DNA of 64,000 bases from Armatimonadetes bacterium Uphvl-Ar1 (GTDB lineage: Bacteria > Armatimonadota > Fimbriimonadia > Fimbriimonadales > Fimbriimonadaceae), in assembly GCA_002162075.1 (NCBI GenBank), contig CP021423.1, positions 1,984,001 to 2,048,000 of the forward strand. Reading direction: 5' to 3'. Made by a program: the position numbers and the translations under genes. This document shows positions 25,777 to 34,797 of this stretch, one piece after another. Each line of letters starts with the position of its first letter. The stretch's first letter is position 1. Under the pieces are notes generated by a model. The model saw nothing but the letters and a program-made list of their open reading frames with translations, ran no database searches and was not told where the DNA came from.

Positions 25777-26549
25777 CCTCTCACCCCCCGCCAAACAAAA
25801 GCCCCTAACGCACCCACCGCAACTAAAATCGCCAAAATTCCTGCACCGAGTCTGACTTCCGGCCCCGCTGTTTCGGTCAGCAAAAACGGCCCCGCCGCTA
25901 CTAGGCCTGCAAGCACCAGCCAAACCCCCATCACCAAGCCCCAACCTCCAAATCCAACTGACCGCCGCCGCATCAAATCAAGCAAATATTCGCCCCCACA
26001 CCGCTGACAAAAAACCCCTGCTCCATTGATCGTCCCACATCGGGGACAAGCCACTTCCGTTCTCAGCGGAACTGACCCCAAATCACGCCTCCATCGTCCC
26101 AAAATCTTCATCTCATTCTGAAACAAATCCTTGGGTTGCCCCTTCAAAGCCCCATCCAACAACGCAATTGCCGGATGAATCACTCCCCGCTCATAAAGAA
26201 CTTCACTGAGCTTCGTCATCGCATAAACATCCCCACGGTTAACCCGCAACCGCTCATAAATACCATCCGCTTTCTCAACATCAATCCGAAACATCTCATA
26301 CCGACGCCACGCTTCCATCACCCCCGGAGCAAGCACAACTGTGATCACCGCAACCAAAAACGGCACCCAACACAGTTCCCTTACCGGAGCCAAACTGGTC
26401 GCTAATCCCAACCCAAGCCCCACAACAAGCGCCGCCCATCCAATCGGCGGCTCGACTTCGTCCATGACCAACCAGCCAATGACCGTGTAAACCCACACGC
26501 CCACCGGAAGCCACACAAGCAAAGCCAAGATCTGATGCCACAACAACAA
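25773..26549 (-). CDS. membrane protein with zinc ribbon, function unknown
   Basis: A 258-residue protein with N-terminal hydrophobic segments (LLWHQILALLVWLPVGVWVY, AALVVGLGLGLATSL, VPFLVAVITVVLAPGV), a soluble helical part with TPR-like character (VYAMTKLSEVLYERGVIHPAIALLDGAL), a zinc ribbon with two CxxC pairs (CPRCGTINGAGVFCQRCG, about residue 170) and two C-terminal spans. I do not recognise the family. Its stop overlaps the LptF/G start, so it is co-transcribed with the LPS export genes, and it starts two bases after the PlsY stop. Confidence 0.75.
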   Translation of the reverse strand: MLLWHQILALLVWLPVGVWVYTVIGWLVMDEVEPPIGWAALVVGLGLGLATSLAPVRELCWVPFLVAVITVVLAPGVMEAWRRYEMFRIDVEKADGIYERLRVNRGDVYAMTKLSEVLYERGVIHPAIALLDGALKGQPKDLFQNEMKILGRWRRDLGSVPLRTEVACPRCGTINGAGVFCQRCGGEYLLDLMRRRSVGFGGWGLVMGVWLVLAGLVAAGPFLLTETAGPEVRLGAGILAILVAVGALGAFVWRGVRG

Positions 26550-26551
26550 CG

Positions 26552-27211
26552 CTACTGTTCAGACGGTTCAACTCCGCCATCCTGAGCGGAATCTTTCCGA
26601 GCAAAACTAAATTTCGGCTCCTCACCCTTCAACAGCCGCTGCATGTTCGCCCTGTGCTTCCACACCACAAAAAATCCGAGTGCACCGTAAACCACCCAAA
26701 AAAGCGGAGGAGGAGTCAAGAAAATCCCCGCTAACGCCATCACCACCGCTGCAACCACACTCCCCAAACTGACAATCCTCGTTGCCGCCACAACGACAAT
26801 AAAGGAGCTCAAAGCAATCACCCCCACGAGCGGAGCCGAGCCGACCAACATCCCCAGACCCGTCGCAATCCCTTTGCCACCCTTGAACTTCAAAAACGGA
26901 CTCGCCATGTGCCCCGCCATGGCCGCCCCCCCGCAAAGCAAACCAAACTCCTGACTCGGAAACCCAAATCCAAAAATCGGCCGCTCCACAATCATCTGGA
27001 ACCAAAACGCCGGCACCAAACCCTTCATCACATCCAAAACAAAAACCAATAAACCCGCCCCCTTCCCCATCACCCGCGCAACATTGGTCGCCCCAATGTT
27101 CCCACTCCCAACCGACATAATATCAACCCCCTTCGCTTTCGCTACTAAAACCCCCACCGGAATCCCACCCAAAAGCCAACTCCCAATCAAAAGAATCCAG
27201 CCGTTGATCAT
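26552..27211 (-). CDS. plsY: glycerol-3-phosphate acyltransferase PlsY
   Basis: A 219-residue polytopic membrane enzyme that moves an acyl group from acyl-phosphate to glycerol-3-phosphate, the first step of phospholipid synthesis. The PlsY motifs are visible: SVGSGNIGATNVARVMGKGAG (motif 1), KFKGGKGIATGLGMLVG (motif 2) and the C-terminal FVVWKHRANMQRLLKGEEPK (motif 3). Its start overlaps the glnE stop. A long run of plsY, zinc-ribbon, lptF/G and lptD genes with overlapping ends suggests one envelope operon. Confidence 0.95.
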   Translation of the reverse strand: MINGWILLIGSWLLGGIPVGVLVAKAKGVDIMSVGSGNIGATNVARVMGKGAGLLVFVLDVMKGLVPAFWFQMIVERPIFGFGFPSQEFGLLCGGAAMAGHMASPFLKFKGGKGIATGLGMLVGSAPLVGVIALSSFIVVVAATRIVSLGSVVAAVVMALAGIFLTPPPLFWVVYGALGFFVVWKHRANMQRLLKGEEPKFSFARKDSAQDGGVEPSEQ

Positions 27212-29811
27212 TGCAAAACTCGCTCCAAACCTGCCTCAAAAATCCCCCGAATCCGTTGTGTGTGCCCCAAGTGCATCGCCAAAACCTCGTTCGGATCATC
27301 ATATCCAAACTCGCGACCCAAAACTGCCAACTTGTCCGGATTCTCCGGAAACAAATCACCCCCGATCCCCATTAAATACAACCTCTCCCGAACCCGAACC
27401 ATGTGCTTCCACCCGTCGCGCAAGGACTCATATTCCACCAAATCCAAAAACCCAACATCCCGCAAAAACCGCAAGCGACTCTCTGTACCCACTGGCACTT
27501 CCGCCAACTCCATAACCCTTTCACGATTTCGAAACATCCCCAGTTGCAACAACCACTGAATATCGTCAATCCCTCCGCGCCCCAACTTGACATGACGATC
27601 CTGCATCCCTGGTTTCACCCGCTCTCGCTCTATCCTCCCCTTCATATGTACGAGTACCGCAAAATCTTCCGCCGAAAACTCCTCCCCATACACCACATCA
27701 TTAACAACGCCCAACGCCTTCGAATCACCAACCACCGTCCGACAGCGCCCCATTGCAAACCGCTCCCAAACGTCCATAAACGTTGCCGCATACTTTCTCA
27801 ATCCATCATATGTGACCACGAGCCGACCATTCCGTCCCTCCGGCCTCAATCGAAAATCAACCGAAAATGGAACCCCAAGTCCTTTCAATTTCCCGAGTTC
27901 CAATAAAGCTGCCTGAACAGATCGCTCAACCGCCGCTGCCAGCTCCCCATCCTCGACCAAAACAAGAATATCCGCATCCGAACCAGGGCTCATCTCACCC
28001 GCTGCAAAGCTCCCTAACCCCAACACTGACCCCGATCCCCACCGACTCGCAAAAACTCGGATCGCCGCATCGTAATGTCGGCTCAACTCTGCCCCGATCC
28101 CATCCCCCACTCCCAGAGTATCGCGAAACACCGCACGGAGCCAACCATTGCGCAAACCTCTCGCCATCTCTTCCCGGTCGTAACGCTCTACTAATCGCTC
28201 AAACCGCTCCGTCGCTGAAACGTCCTCCTGAATCTCCCCGCTCAAAAGTTGCTCCATGGCACTCACCGACTGCTGTAATTGTCCAATCGCCGCCGGAGCT
28301 TCCCGAGATACGGTGATCAATCGCTCACGACTGCTCTCATTCTCCTCAACAACTAAGCGGTATTCGCTTCCCGATTTCATATCCAAAACCCAGTCAAGTT
28401 CCGGATTCCATCCCGCCCGGTCAATCCCCAAAAGCGGTTCGAATATCTGATTAAATCCCTGGCGAACTTCCCTCCGCCGTGCAACAAGTTCATCTTCCAA
28501 AGCCGCAGCCCGCAAAAATCCCAAAGAATGCGCCACAACTTCCCGCTCAAGATCATTCTCCGGCAAGGCATAAACTTGGCGATTATCCATCAACTGAACC
28601 CGGTGCTCAACCATTCTCAAAAACGGATAATGCTCAGAAAAACCCCGCCCAATTTCAGCCGGAAGTAATCCTCGCTCAATTGCAACGGCGAGCATGTCAA
28701 CTGTCCCCCGACCCCGCAATTCAACATCATCATTGCCCGCAACCAACTGGGCCGTCTGCACACTCAACTCAATATCCCGAATCCCACCCGCCCCGCGTTT
28801 CAAGTCAGACTCTTCCGCCTCAGCTTCCGCTCGCTTTCGCATCATCAACAAATTTGACAAGGCCATTTCACTTCGCACCCCACCAAAAGCAAACCGATCT
28901 CGAACGCCATTCCACCATTCAGTCCACTCCGATCCATTCCCAATCACAAAACTCCGGATCAAAGCCAAATGCTCCCACGGTTCCGCATACTGGTCGTAAT
29001 AGCGCTCTATCGCTGACTTTCGACTAACCAGTGGACCCTGACTCCCGAACGGCCTCAACCGCAAATCAACACGATATAAGTCCCCGCGCCCCATCCGAGT
29101 CGCCACCGCCGACCGAAACAACTCGAAATACTTCCGAGCTGAATCTTCTTCAAAGTCATCACTTGCAACAAAAACTAGGTCAATGTCACTTGAATAGTTC
29201 AATTCAAGCCCACCTAACTTACCCATACAAATAATCCCCAGTGGGCAATCTTCCGGGAAATCGCCCTGCCCTCTAAACTGCCTCCAAGCCACATCTTGGG
29301 CCAAAGAAACCAACCCCACCGCCAACTCGCTCACCCCTCGCCAAATCTCCGGCTGCGGCAAAATCCCACCAATATCTTGCATCGCCAGAACCAGCGTCCT
29401 TTCCTGCTTCAAAAAACGAAGGCGATCCAACTGATGCGAATAGTTCCGCGCACTCTCTATCAATCGCTGACCTTCCTGGATGACCTCCCCACGATCACAA
29501 CTCCGCCCAAGGACTTCCAAGTCAAAACATAAACTTACAAGCTCCGGATTCTGAACCAAGATATCCGCCATATGGCGACTCGTGCAGACCATATTCACAA
29601 ACAAAGCCGCAACCTCCGGCATTTCCTCAAGCAGATCAGCGAACACCCCCGCCCCGCTCATCGCTCCAACAATCCGGTCAAGCCTCGCTAACCCATCATC
29701 ACCATTCGGCCAGTCTTCAAACATGCGCCAAAGTACGTCTCTAATCGGACGATTGACCTGCCGACATATTCGACCGATCAGTTCCTCCGCTCGAGCTTCA
29801 TCTGCAAACAT
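27208..29811 (-). CDS. glnE: bifunctional glutamine synthetase adenylyltransferase/adenylyl-removing enzyme
   Basis: An 867-residue enzyme with two nucleotidyltransferase domains, slightly shorter than the E. coli enzyme. The N-terminal adenylyl-removing domain has GKLGGLELNYSSDIDLVFVA with the metal-binding Asp pair and RVDLRLRPFGSQGPLV. The C-terminal adenylyltransferase domain has GLGSFAAGEMSPGSDADILV and VDFRLRPEGRNGRLV. Linker helices and GRGGIDDIQWLLQL near the end match the family. It tunes glutamine synthetase activity to nitrogen status with a PII protein. The gene is intact. It is followed by plsY with a four-base overlap. Confidence 0.95.
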   Translation of the reverse strand: MFADEARAEELIGRICRQVNRPIRDVLWRMFEDWPNGDDGLARLDRIVGAMSGAGVFADLLEEMPEVAALFVNMVCTSRHMADILVQNPELVSLCFDLEVLGRSCDRGEVIQEGQRLIESARNYSHQLDRLRFLKQERTLVLAMQDIGGILPQPEIWRGVSELAVGLVSLAQDVAWRQFRGQGDFPEDCPLGIICMGKLGGLELNYSSDIDLVFVASDDFEEDSARKYFELFRSAVATRMGRGDLYRVDLRLRPFGSQGPLVSRKSAIERYYDQYAEPWEHLALIRSFVIGNGSEWTEWWNGVRDRFAFGGVRSEMALSNLLMMRKRAEAEAEESDLKRGAGGIRDIELSVQTAQLVAGNDDVELRGRGTVDMLAVAIERGLLPAEIGRGFSEHYPFLRMVEHRVQLMDNRQVYALPENDLEREVVAHSLGFLRAAALEDELVARRREVRQGFNQIFEPLLGIDRAGWNPELDWVLDMKSGSEYRLVVEENESSRERLITVSREAPAAIGQLQQSVSAMEQLLSGEIQEDVSATERFERLVERYDREEMARGLRNGWLRAVFRDTLGVGDGIGAELSRHYDAAIRVFASRWGSGSVLGLGSFAAGEMSPGSDADILVLVEDGELAAAVERSVQAALLELGKLKGLGVPFSVDFRLRPEGRNGRLVVTYDGLRKYAATFMDVWERFAMGRCRTVVGDSKALGVVNDVVYGEEFSAEDFAVLVHMKGRIERERVKPGMQDRHVKLGRGGIDDIQWLLQLGMFRNRERVMELAEVPVGTESRLRFLRDVGFLDLVEYESLRDGWKHMVRVRERLYLMGIGGDLFPENPDKLAVLGREFGYDDPNEVLAMHLGHTQRIRGIFEAGLERVLQ

Positions 29812-29862
29812 CCCCGTTCTTAACCTTCACCCAGGATACACTCACCAGTAGCCGTTCATCAT

Positions 29863-30276
29863 ATGTTGAAACTTCCGCCCATCAAGAATCTCATTGCGAT
29901 AGTCACCTTAACCGTAGTTGTAACTGGATGCGGCAGAACCGAGCCAACCATCGTCGGTGAATGGGAACCTTCCGCAACATCTCTCGCGAGCCGAACTCTA
30001 ACAATCACTTCAAACTCCATTGAAATTGAAGCCAAAGCAATGGGGCAAACAATCATTCTCTCTGGTAACCTCAAAGCGGAAAAGAACCGCTTAACGATCA
30101 CAAACCTCAGCCTTCCCCCCGAAATTCAGCAAGCCGCCGCCGCTTCCGGTACGAATCTTGACCTCACTCAAACCATCAACGCGACTTTCTCCTTCAAAAA
30201 CCCTGACGAAGTCGTCATATCTGGCTCACCTCTGATCGAAGGAGCCTACAAACGCAAGGGAACAATAAAAAAATGA
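29863..30276 (+). CDS. small lipoprotein
   Basis: A 137-residue protein with a lipoprotein signal (LIAIVTLTVVVTGCGRTEP, lipobox VTGC with Cys near residue 23). The rest is a beta-rich domain beginning IVGEWEP, a pattern common in lipocalin-like or DUF-type domains (repeats of SRTLTITSNSIEIEA and KNRLTITNLSLP). No catalytic residue is evident. The stop overlaps the next ATG, so it is transcribed with the guanylyltransferase gene, but a link in function is not shown. Upstream TACACT (29836-29841) could be a -10 box. Confidence 0.7.
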   Translation: MLKLPPIKNLIAIVTLTVVVTGCGRTEPTIVGEWEPSATSLASRTLTITSNSIEIEAKAMGQTIILSGNLKAEKNRLTITNLSLPPEIQQAAAASGTNLDLTQTINATFSFKNPDEVVISGSPLIEGAYKRKGTIKK

Positions 30277-31331
30277 ATACAAGAATTGCCGTAATCATGG
30301 CTGGTGGATCAGGAGAAAGATTCTGGCCCGTATCCACAAAAACACGACCCAAGCAGTTCTTGCGCCTGGCTGATCCCCACCTCACATTGATCGAGCAAGC
30401 CACGAACCGAGCAATCAGCCTCACAAACCCTAAATGCACTTTCATTGCCACCGCTCGCCACCTCCAAGTACTCACTACCCAAACCCTCCCGAGCCTCCAA
30501 GCATCAAACATCCTCGCCGAGCCCGCCAAGCGCAACACCACCGGGGCCCTCGCATGGGTCGCCGCCAATCTCATCGCCAAATTCCCCGAAAATTGGTCTC
30601 TACTGACTGTCGCTGTGCTTACCGCAGATCACCAAATCAAACCCCAAGATCAGTTTCAAGCCACCGTCAATCGAGCGATGACTGCTGCTGAAAAACAAGG
30701 CACAATCGTTACTATCGGTATCCGACCGGATCGACCGGAAACCGGATTTGGCTACGTCGAAGTTGGCCCAGAATCTCCAAGTCAGCGGGTTCACCAAGTC
30801 TCATGCTTTCGCGAAAAGCCCGACCTCGACACCGCTCATGAGTTTCTGAAGCAAGGGAACTTCCTCTGGAACAGCGGAATGTTCTTCTTCACTCTTGCCA
30901 CATTCATGAGCGAAATGGAAACCCACCAACCAGAATGTACCGCGATCATTCGCAAAATGGCGGGTGAACTCGCTCAAAATCAACAGGCGGAAGCCGATGC
31001 AACGTTTGAAACTCTCCCCAGCATCTCCATCGATTACGCTCTCATGGAAAAGTCTGACCGTGTTCTCGTCACCGAAGCCGACTTCAAGTGGGACGACCTC
31101 GGTTCATGGGATGCCATCGAAAGAAGCTACAACCCCGATACCAACCAAAACGTCGTTCTCGGCCAAAACCAGTCAATCGAATCAACCGGAAACATTATCT
31201 ATAACGATTCAACCGTGCAACGAATCAATATCCTTGGCGTTGACGATCTCGCCATAGTCGTAACCGAAACCGAAATCCTCATCCTCCCCAAGTCTCGTGC
31301 TCAAGAAGTCAAGAAATTCCTAAATTCTTAG
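30273..31331 (+). CDS. mannose-1-phosphate guanylyltransferase
   Basis: A 352-residue nucleotidyltransferase making GDP-mannose from mannose-1-phosphate and GTP. The family signature VIMAGGSGERFWPVSTKTRPKQFL is at residues 7-30 (split here only by the reader), FREKPDLDTAHEFLKQGNFLWNSGMFFF gives the sugar-binding loop, and TEADFKWDDLGSWDAIE gives the second metal site. It lacks the isomerase domain of ManC/AlgA, so it is the single-domain type. GDP-mannose would feed the nearby glycosyltransferases and perhaps the GDP-heptose or mannose branch of surface glycan. Its 3' end overlaps the convergent phosphatase gene. Confidence 0.92.
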   Translation: MNTRIAVIMAGGSGERFWPVSTKTRPKQFLRLADPHLTLIEQATNRAISLTNPKCTFIATARHLQVLTTQTLPSLQASNILAEPAKRNTTGALAWVAANLIAKFPENWSLLTVAVLTADHQIKPQDQFQATVNRAMTAAEKQGTIVTIGIRPDRPETGFGYVEVGPESPSQRVHQVSCFREKPDLDTAHEFLKQGNFLWNSGMFFFTLATFMSEMETHQPECTAIIRKMAGELAQNQQAEADATFETLPSISIDYALMEKSDRVLVTEADFKWDDLGSWDAIERSYNPDTNQNVVLGQNQSIESTGNIIYNDSTVQRINILGVDDLAIVVTETEILILPKSRAQEVKKFLNS

Positions 31332-31832
31332 ACAAATCACGCAAATCACCCCCCAAAAAGCGAATGCCTCGAACCCCCGCCGCATTTGCTGCCCCCAGAT
31401 CACTCTCCTTGTCACCAACAAAAAAGGCCGCCGAACCGTCAACTTCAAAAAGCGCAGCGCCATCTCAAGCATGCGCCCCCCCGGCTTTCGACCAGGACAA
31501 TCCGCCTCCGGAGCATGGGGACAATAAACAACCAGATCAACCAATCCAACTGGCAATACCGCCTCCATTAAATCAACATACGCTAATTCTGAATAGTAAC
31601 CCCGCCCAATCCCCGATTGGTTCGTGATCACTCCAATTCCCATTCCGAGCGAACGACACTGATCCAAAATCTCGCGAGCTCCCTCTACCCATTCAAAATC
31701 TTCAACCTTGCTCACGTATCCATGATCAATGTTCAAAACCCCATCGCGATCAAACAAAGCAACTTGATGAACATGCCCATCAAAACGGCCTTCCACCCCA
31801 TCACATCGCAAAATCGTCACGCCTTTGTCCAA
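31309..31832 (-). CDS. GmhB-type heptose-bisphosphatase (HAD), one apparent frameshift
   Basis: About 174 residues if one base is added at A-run 31447-31451 (plus strand). The HAD motifs are all present in the joined frame: LFDRDGVLNIDHGYV (motif I), VITNQSGIGRGYY (motif II), CRKPGGRML-like Lys (motif III) and FFVGDKESDLGAANAAGVRGI (motif IV). Such enzymes remove the 7-phosphate of heptose-1,7-bisphosphate on the way to ADP- or GDP-heptose; related enzymes act on histidinol phosphate. The GDP-mannose gene next door and the GT9 gene in region 1 favour heptose. As printed, the C-terminal third is out of frame and the family's last motif is lost. The gene overlaps the end of the guanylyltransferase gene by 23 bases. 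Confidence 0.8.
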
Positions 31833-31995
31833 AATCCCCCATCATTCTAACGCCCAATCCCGTCTCAGCTTCAGAGACTGGCCAAAAAACCTGGCCCAAT
31901 CACGGGTTTTTAACATCCAAATCACCAGGATTCAACCGAGTATTCGTACCGGGGAGGTATCCTGTACAGTCCCAAACGGCAAGAGTGAGATATAA

Positions 31996-34082
31996 ATGAC
32001 GACCGCGGAAAGAGAAGCACCCCAAGCCCAGCCTGAGTTGGCAACTTCAGTTACCTTCACTGAATTTCTTAACTCAATCAAGCGCAATCGAGGCGTTTTC
32101 TGGACAACTCTTTTAACCTGCCTCGCCATCGGCGTAACAGCAAGTCTGCTACTTCCCCCAAATATGCCGCTGGCGCCGAAATCCTGGTAGAAGGTACGTC
32201 ACCTAACGGAGTAACCGCTAGCCCAGAGAACATCATTGGGGAACTTGCTGTATCAGGTGCCGTTTATCCACTCGATACCCAAGTCGAACTCCTTCAATCT
32301 CAAGATGTCTTCTGGGAAGCATTAGATGCTTCCGGTATTCCAACACCGCAAACCCAAGAGCAGCTCGAAGCACTCCCCAAAGTATCCGTTAGACAAAAGA
32401 AAACTTCAAACATTTTTATCATCGTGATTGAAGGAACGAAGTCCGAACAGGTTGAGCAGCTTGCCAAGACTTATCCCGATGTATTCAAGAACTATGCTGA
32501 CAGAATCAGAAACGACGCAGCGGAGCGAGCCGAACAGTTCGTACAAGGTCGAATTGCCGAAGAACAAACGGCACTTAAAAATGTTGAAGCCGAATACACC
32601 AATTTCAAGAATTCAAACCAAGTTGTTGACAGTGCAGCCGAAGTGCAAGTTCGACTCAATCTTGTGTCCGATTCCGAACAGCGCCTAACTGAAGCCAGAG
32701 CCGCTTATGGTGCTGCCGTTGCAGCATCAGAGCAGTCACGCAGGGATCTATCTTCGATTCCAGAGGTTCGTGATCAGATTAATGATCAGTCCAATGAACT
32801 AGTACTAATCGAAAACCGGCAACAACTCAATAATTTGCAAATTAGCCGCGATCAACTCCTGGAAATCTATCTTCCAAGCTCAAAACCAGTGAAGGAATTG
32901 GACCGCCAAATCGCTACGAAGCGCCAATTCATCACTGAACTTGAAAAGTCTTTGCGCCCCAACATCAAGATAAACAACCCGCAATACGACATCGCAAAGC
33001 GTGCGTACTCAGACTCACTCGTAAACCGCGACGCAGCCTCTAGCCGACTCCAAGCAATCGAGCAACAAAATAGCGCGCTCAAGCAAAGGCTGAACTCACT
33101 GGCAAATTTGACCGCCGTCCAAAGAGAAATTGAACGGAAAATTGCCCTCCATTCTCAGTCCATTCAAAGCATGAATGAGCTTCTCGATAGAGTTCGGCTT
33201 CGAAACAACTCCATTAAGAGTTCAACCGTTACCCTAACCCGAGCAGTCAATGCCCAGCAGTCGCAACCAAACTGGTTGATCAATATGACTGTCGCAACCC
33301 TTATTGGACTGGCCCTTGCGGTTGCCTTTGCACTTCTGCGAGATTCCTCCCAAGATCGAGTGAATACTCGGGAAGAAGCTTTCCTCCTGACTGGATTAAG
33401 CCCCCTTGCAAATATCCCCGAAAGATCCCGAAGCAAACATCCGATCATCACGAACCCACAAAACAATGCGGCTTTCGAATCGTACCGAGTTCTTAGATCG
33501 AACATCGCAGTGTACGCGCGAGAGAGCAATATTCGCTCCCTAGTCGTAACAAGCACCCTGCGCAAAGAAGGAAAGTCAGTCGTCGCTTCAAACCTTGCTA
33601 TTGCGTGCGTTCTTAACGGACAAAGGACAATCCTCATTGACGCTAACATGCGGCACCCGAGTCTGCACACAATGTTCGGCTCCGCCGACAAGCCAGGACT
33701 CGGAGACCTTCTCCTCGGAACCGCAACTGTTAATGACGTCATGCAAGCAACGACCGTCGAAGGACTATATGTTGTCACAGCCGGGACAATTCCTGCAAAC
33801 GCAACCGAAGTCATCGGCTCCCCAAGGATGCAAGAAATCATCAACCTGCTTTCCCAAGAAGCGGATATGCTCATCATCGACGCTCCTCACGTTGCGGGAC
33901 TTGCTGATGCACCCAGCCTCGCGAGCGTTACGGATGCAGCCATCCTGATCGCCCAAGTCGGTAAAGCTTCCAAAGCAGAATTCAAGGAAGCAACAGGCAT
34001 CCTCAAGGCGTCGAGCCCGAACCTCCTAGGTGTAGCGTTCAACCGAGTCTCTGCCAAGCAAGCCCACCTGACCAAAAACTAA
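31996..34082 (+). CDS. Wzz-type chain-length / BY-kinase protein, one apparent frameshift
   Basis: About 695 residues if one base is added at C-run 32155-32159; as printed, the first frame stops at 32190 after 64 residues. The N-terminal Wzz part has a span (GVFWTTLLTCLAIGVTASL), a periplasmic coiled region with QVELLQSQDVFWEAL, long coiled-coil helices, and a second span (WLINMTVATLIGLALAVAFA). The C-terminal BY-kinase-like domain has a variant Walker A (TSTLRKEGKSVVASN), Walker A' (LIDANMRHPSLH) and Walker B (MLIIDAPHV). The usual Tyr cluster at the end is absent (ends KQAHLTKN), so it probably controls polymer length without Tyr autophosphorylation. Upstream, TACAGT and AAGAGTGAGA precede ATG 31996. 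Confidence 0.8.
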
Positions 34083-34094
34083 CAAACCACATAC

Positions 34095-34143
34095 AAAAGC
34101 AGATCGGGGTTGACTCACTAGAAGTCAACCCCGATCTGCTTTT
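34095..34143. terminator. strong bidirectional terminator (21-bp perfect stem)
   Basis: Two perfect 21-base arms (34095-34115 and 34123-34143) enclose a 7-base loop CACTAGA. The arms begin AAAAGCAGATCGGGG and end in CTGCTTTT, giving A-run and T-run on either side for both directions. It lies between the convergent Wzz/BY-kinase gene and epsI. Confidence 0.9.
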
Positions 34144-34146
34144 AGA

Positions 34147-34797
34147 CTACATCACGCCGTTCGTTTCTCGATCTAGCTCATCAAGATAGTCAGCCGCGAA
34201 ATCAATCAACTCGTCATCAGTAACATCCGAAGTCAGACCAATAAATCGGTACGAATAACCCATTTGGGTCTCAAATGGCTTTTCAATCTTGTTGACAAGA
34301 AAGCCCCAACGCGCTCCCTGGTAACTGTCAAAACCCTTCGGAGTTCGGAACAAATACATCGCTGGCTTCGGTGACTCTCCGCGCTGCTCAATTGTCATCC
34401 AACTTGCGGGAATCTTTCCGTGGCTCTCGGTTTCAATCATCCGAGTTTCTGTCTTCAAAATATTCCACCCCTGAGCCTTAAAGCAGACCTGCTGGTCATG
34501 AAACGACTGCATCGTGTGGCCCGCGATGATCACAACGTCAATTCGCTTTCCGAGCGGACTTTCAAAAATTTGGCACGAGATACCAATCGGATCCAAGACT
34601 TCGTAAGTTTCATCGGACATCCGGTAAGTGACTTTCGATCCGAACTCTTTCGGAGCAACTTGATAGTCTCCAACCGACTCAAGAACCATTTCAGTTAGCC
34701 AAGTCTCTTCCAACTTCTCCGGCGGGCGTTTTCCGAGTTCCTTCACTCCACCCAAAATCAGACATGTGGCACCAATAGCAATCAGCAAGTTTTTCAT
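34147..34797 (-). CDS. epsI: EpsI-like exosortase-associated protein
   Basis: A 216-residue protein with an N-terminal membrane anchor (KNLLIAIGATCLILGGVKE) and a periplasmic domain of the EpsI type (DUF3485). Features include ETWLTEMVLESVGDYQV and HDQQVCFKAQGWNILKTETR, where the CFxxxGW segment is typical. ATG 34797 was chosen because it overlaps the exosortase stop (ATGA). EpsI proteins accompany exosortases in exopolysaccharide loci; the precise role is not established. The stop is next to a strong terminator. Confidence 0.82.
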   Translation of the reverse strand: MKNLLIAIGATCLILGGVKELGKRPPEKLEETWLTEMVLESVGDYQVAPKEFGSKVTYRMSDETYEVLDPIGISCQIFESPLGKRIDVVIIAGHTMQSFHDQQVCFKAQGWNILKTETRMIETESHGKIPASWMTIEQRGESPKPAMYLFRTPKGFDSYQGARWGFLVNKIEKPFETQMGYSYRFIGLTSDVTDDELIDFAADYLDELDRETNGVM

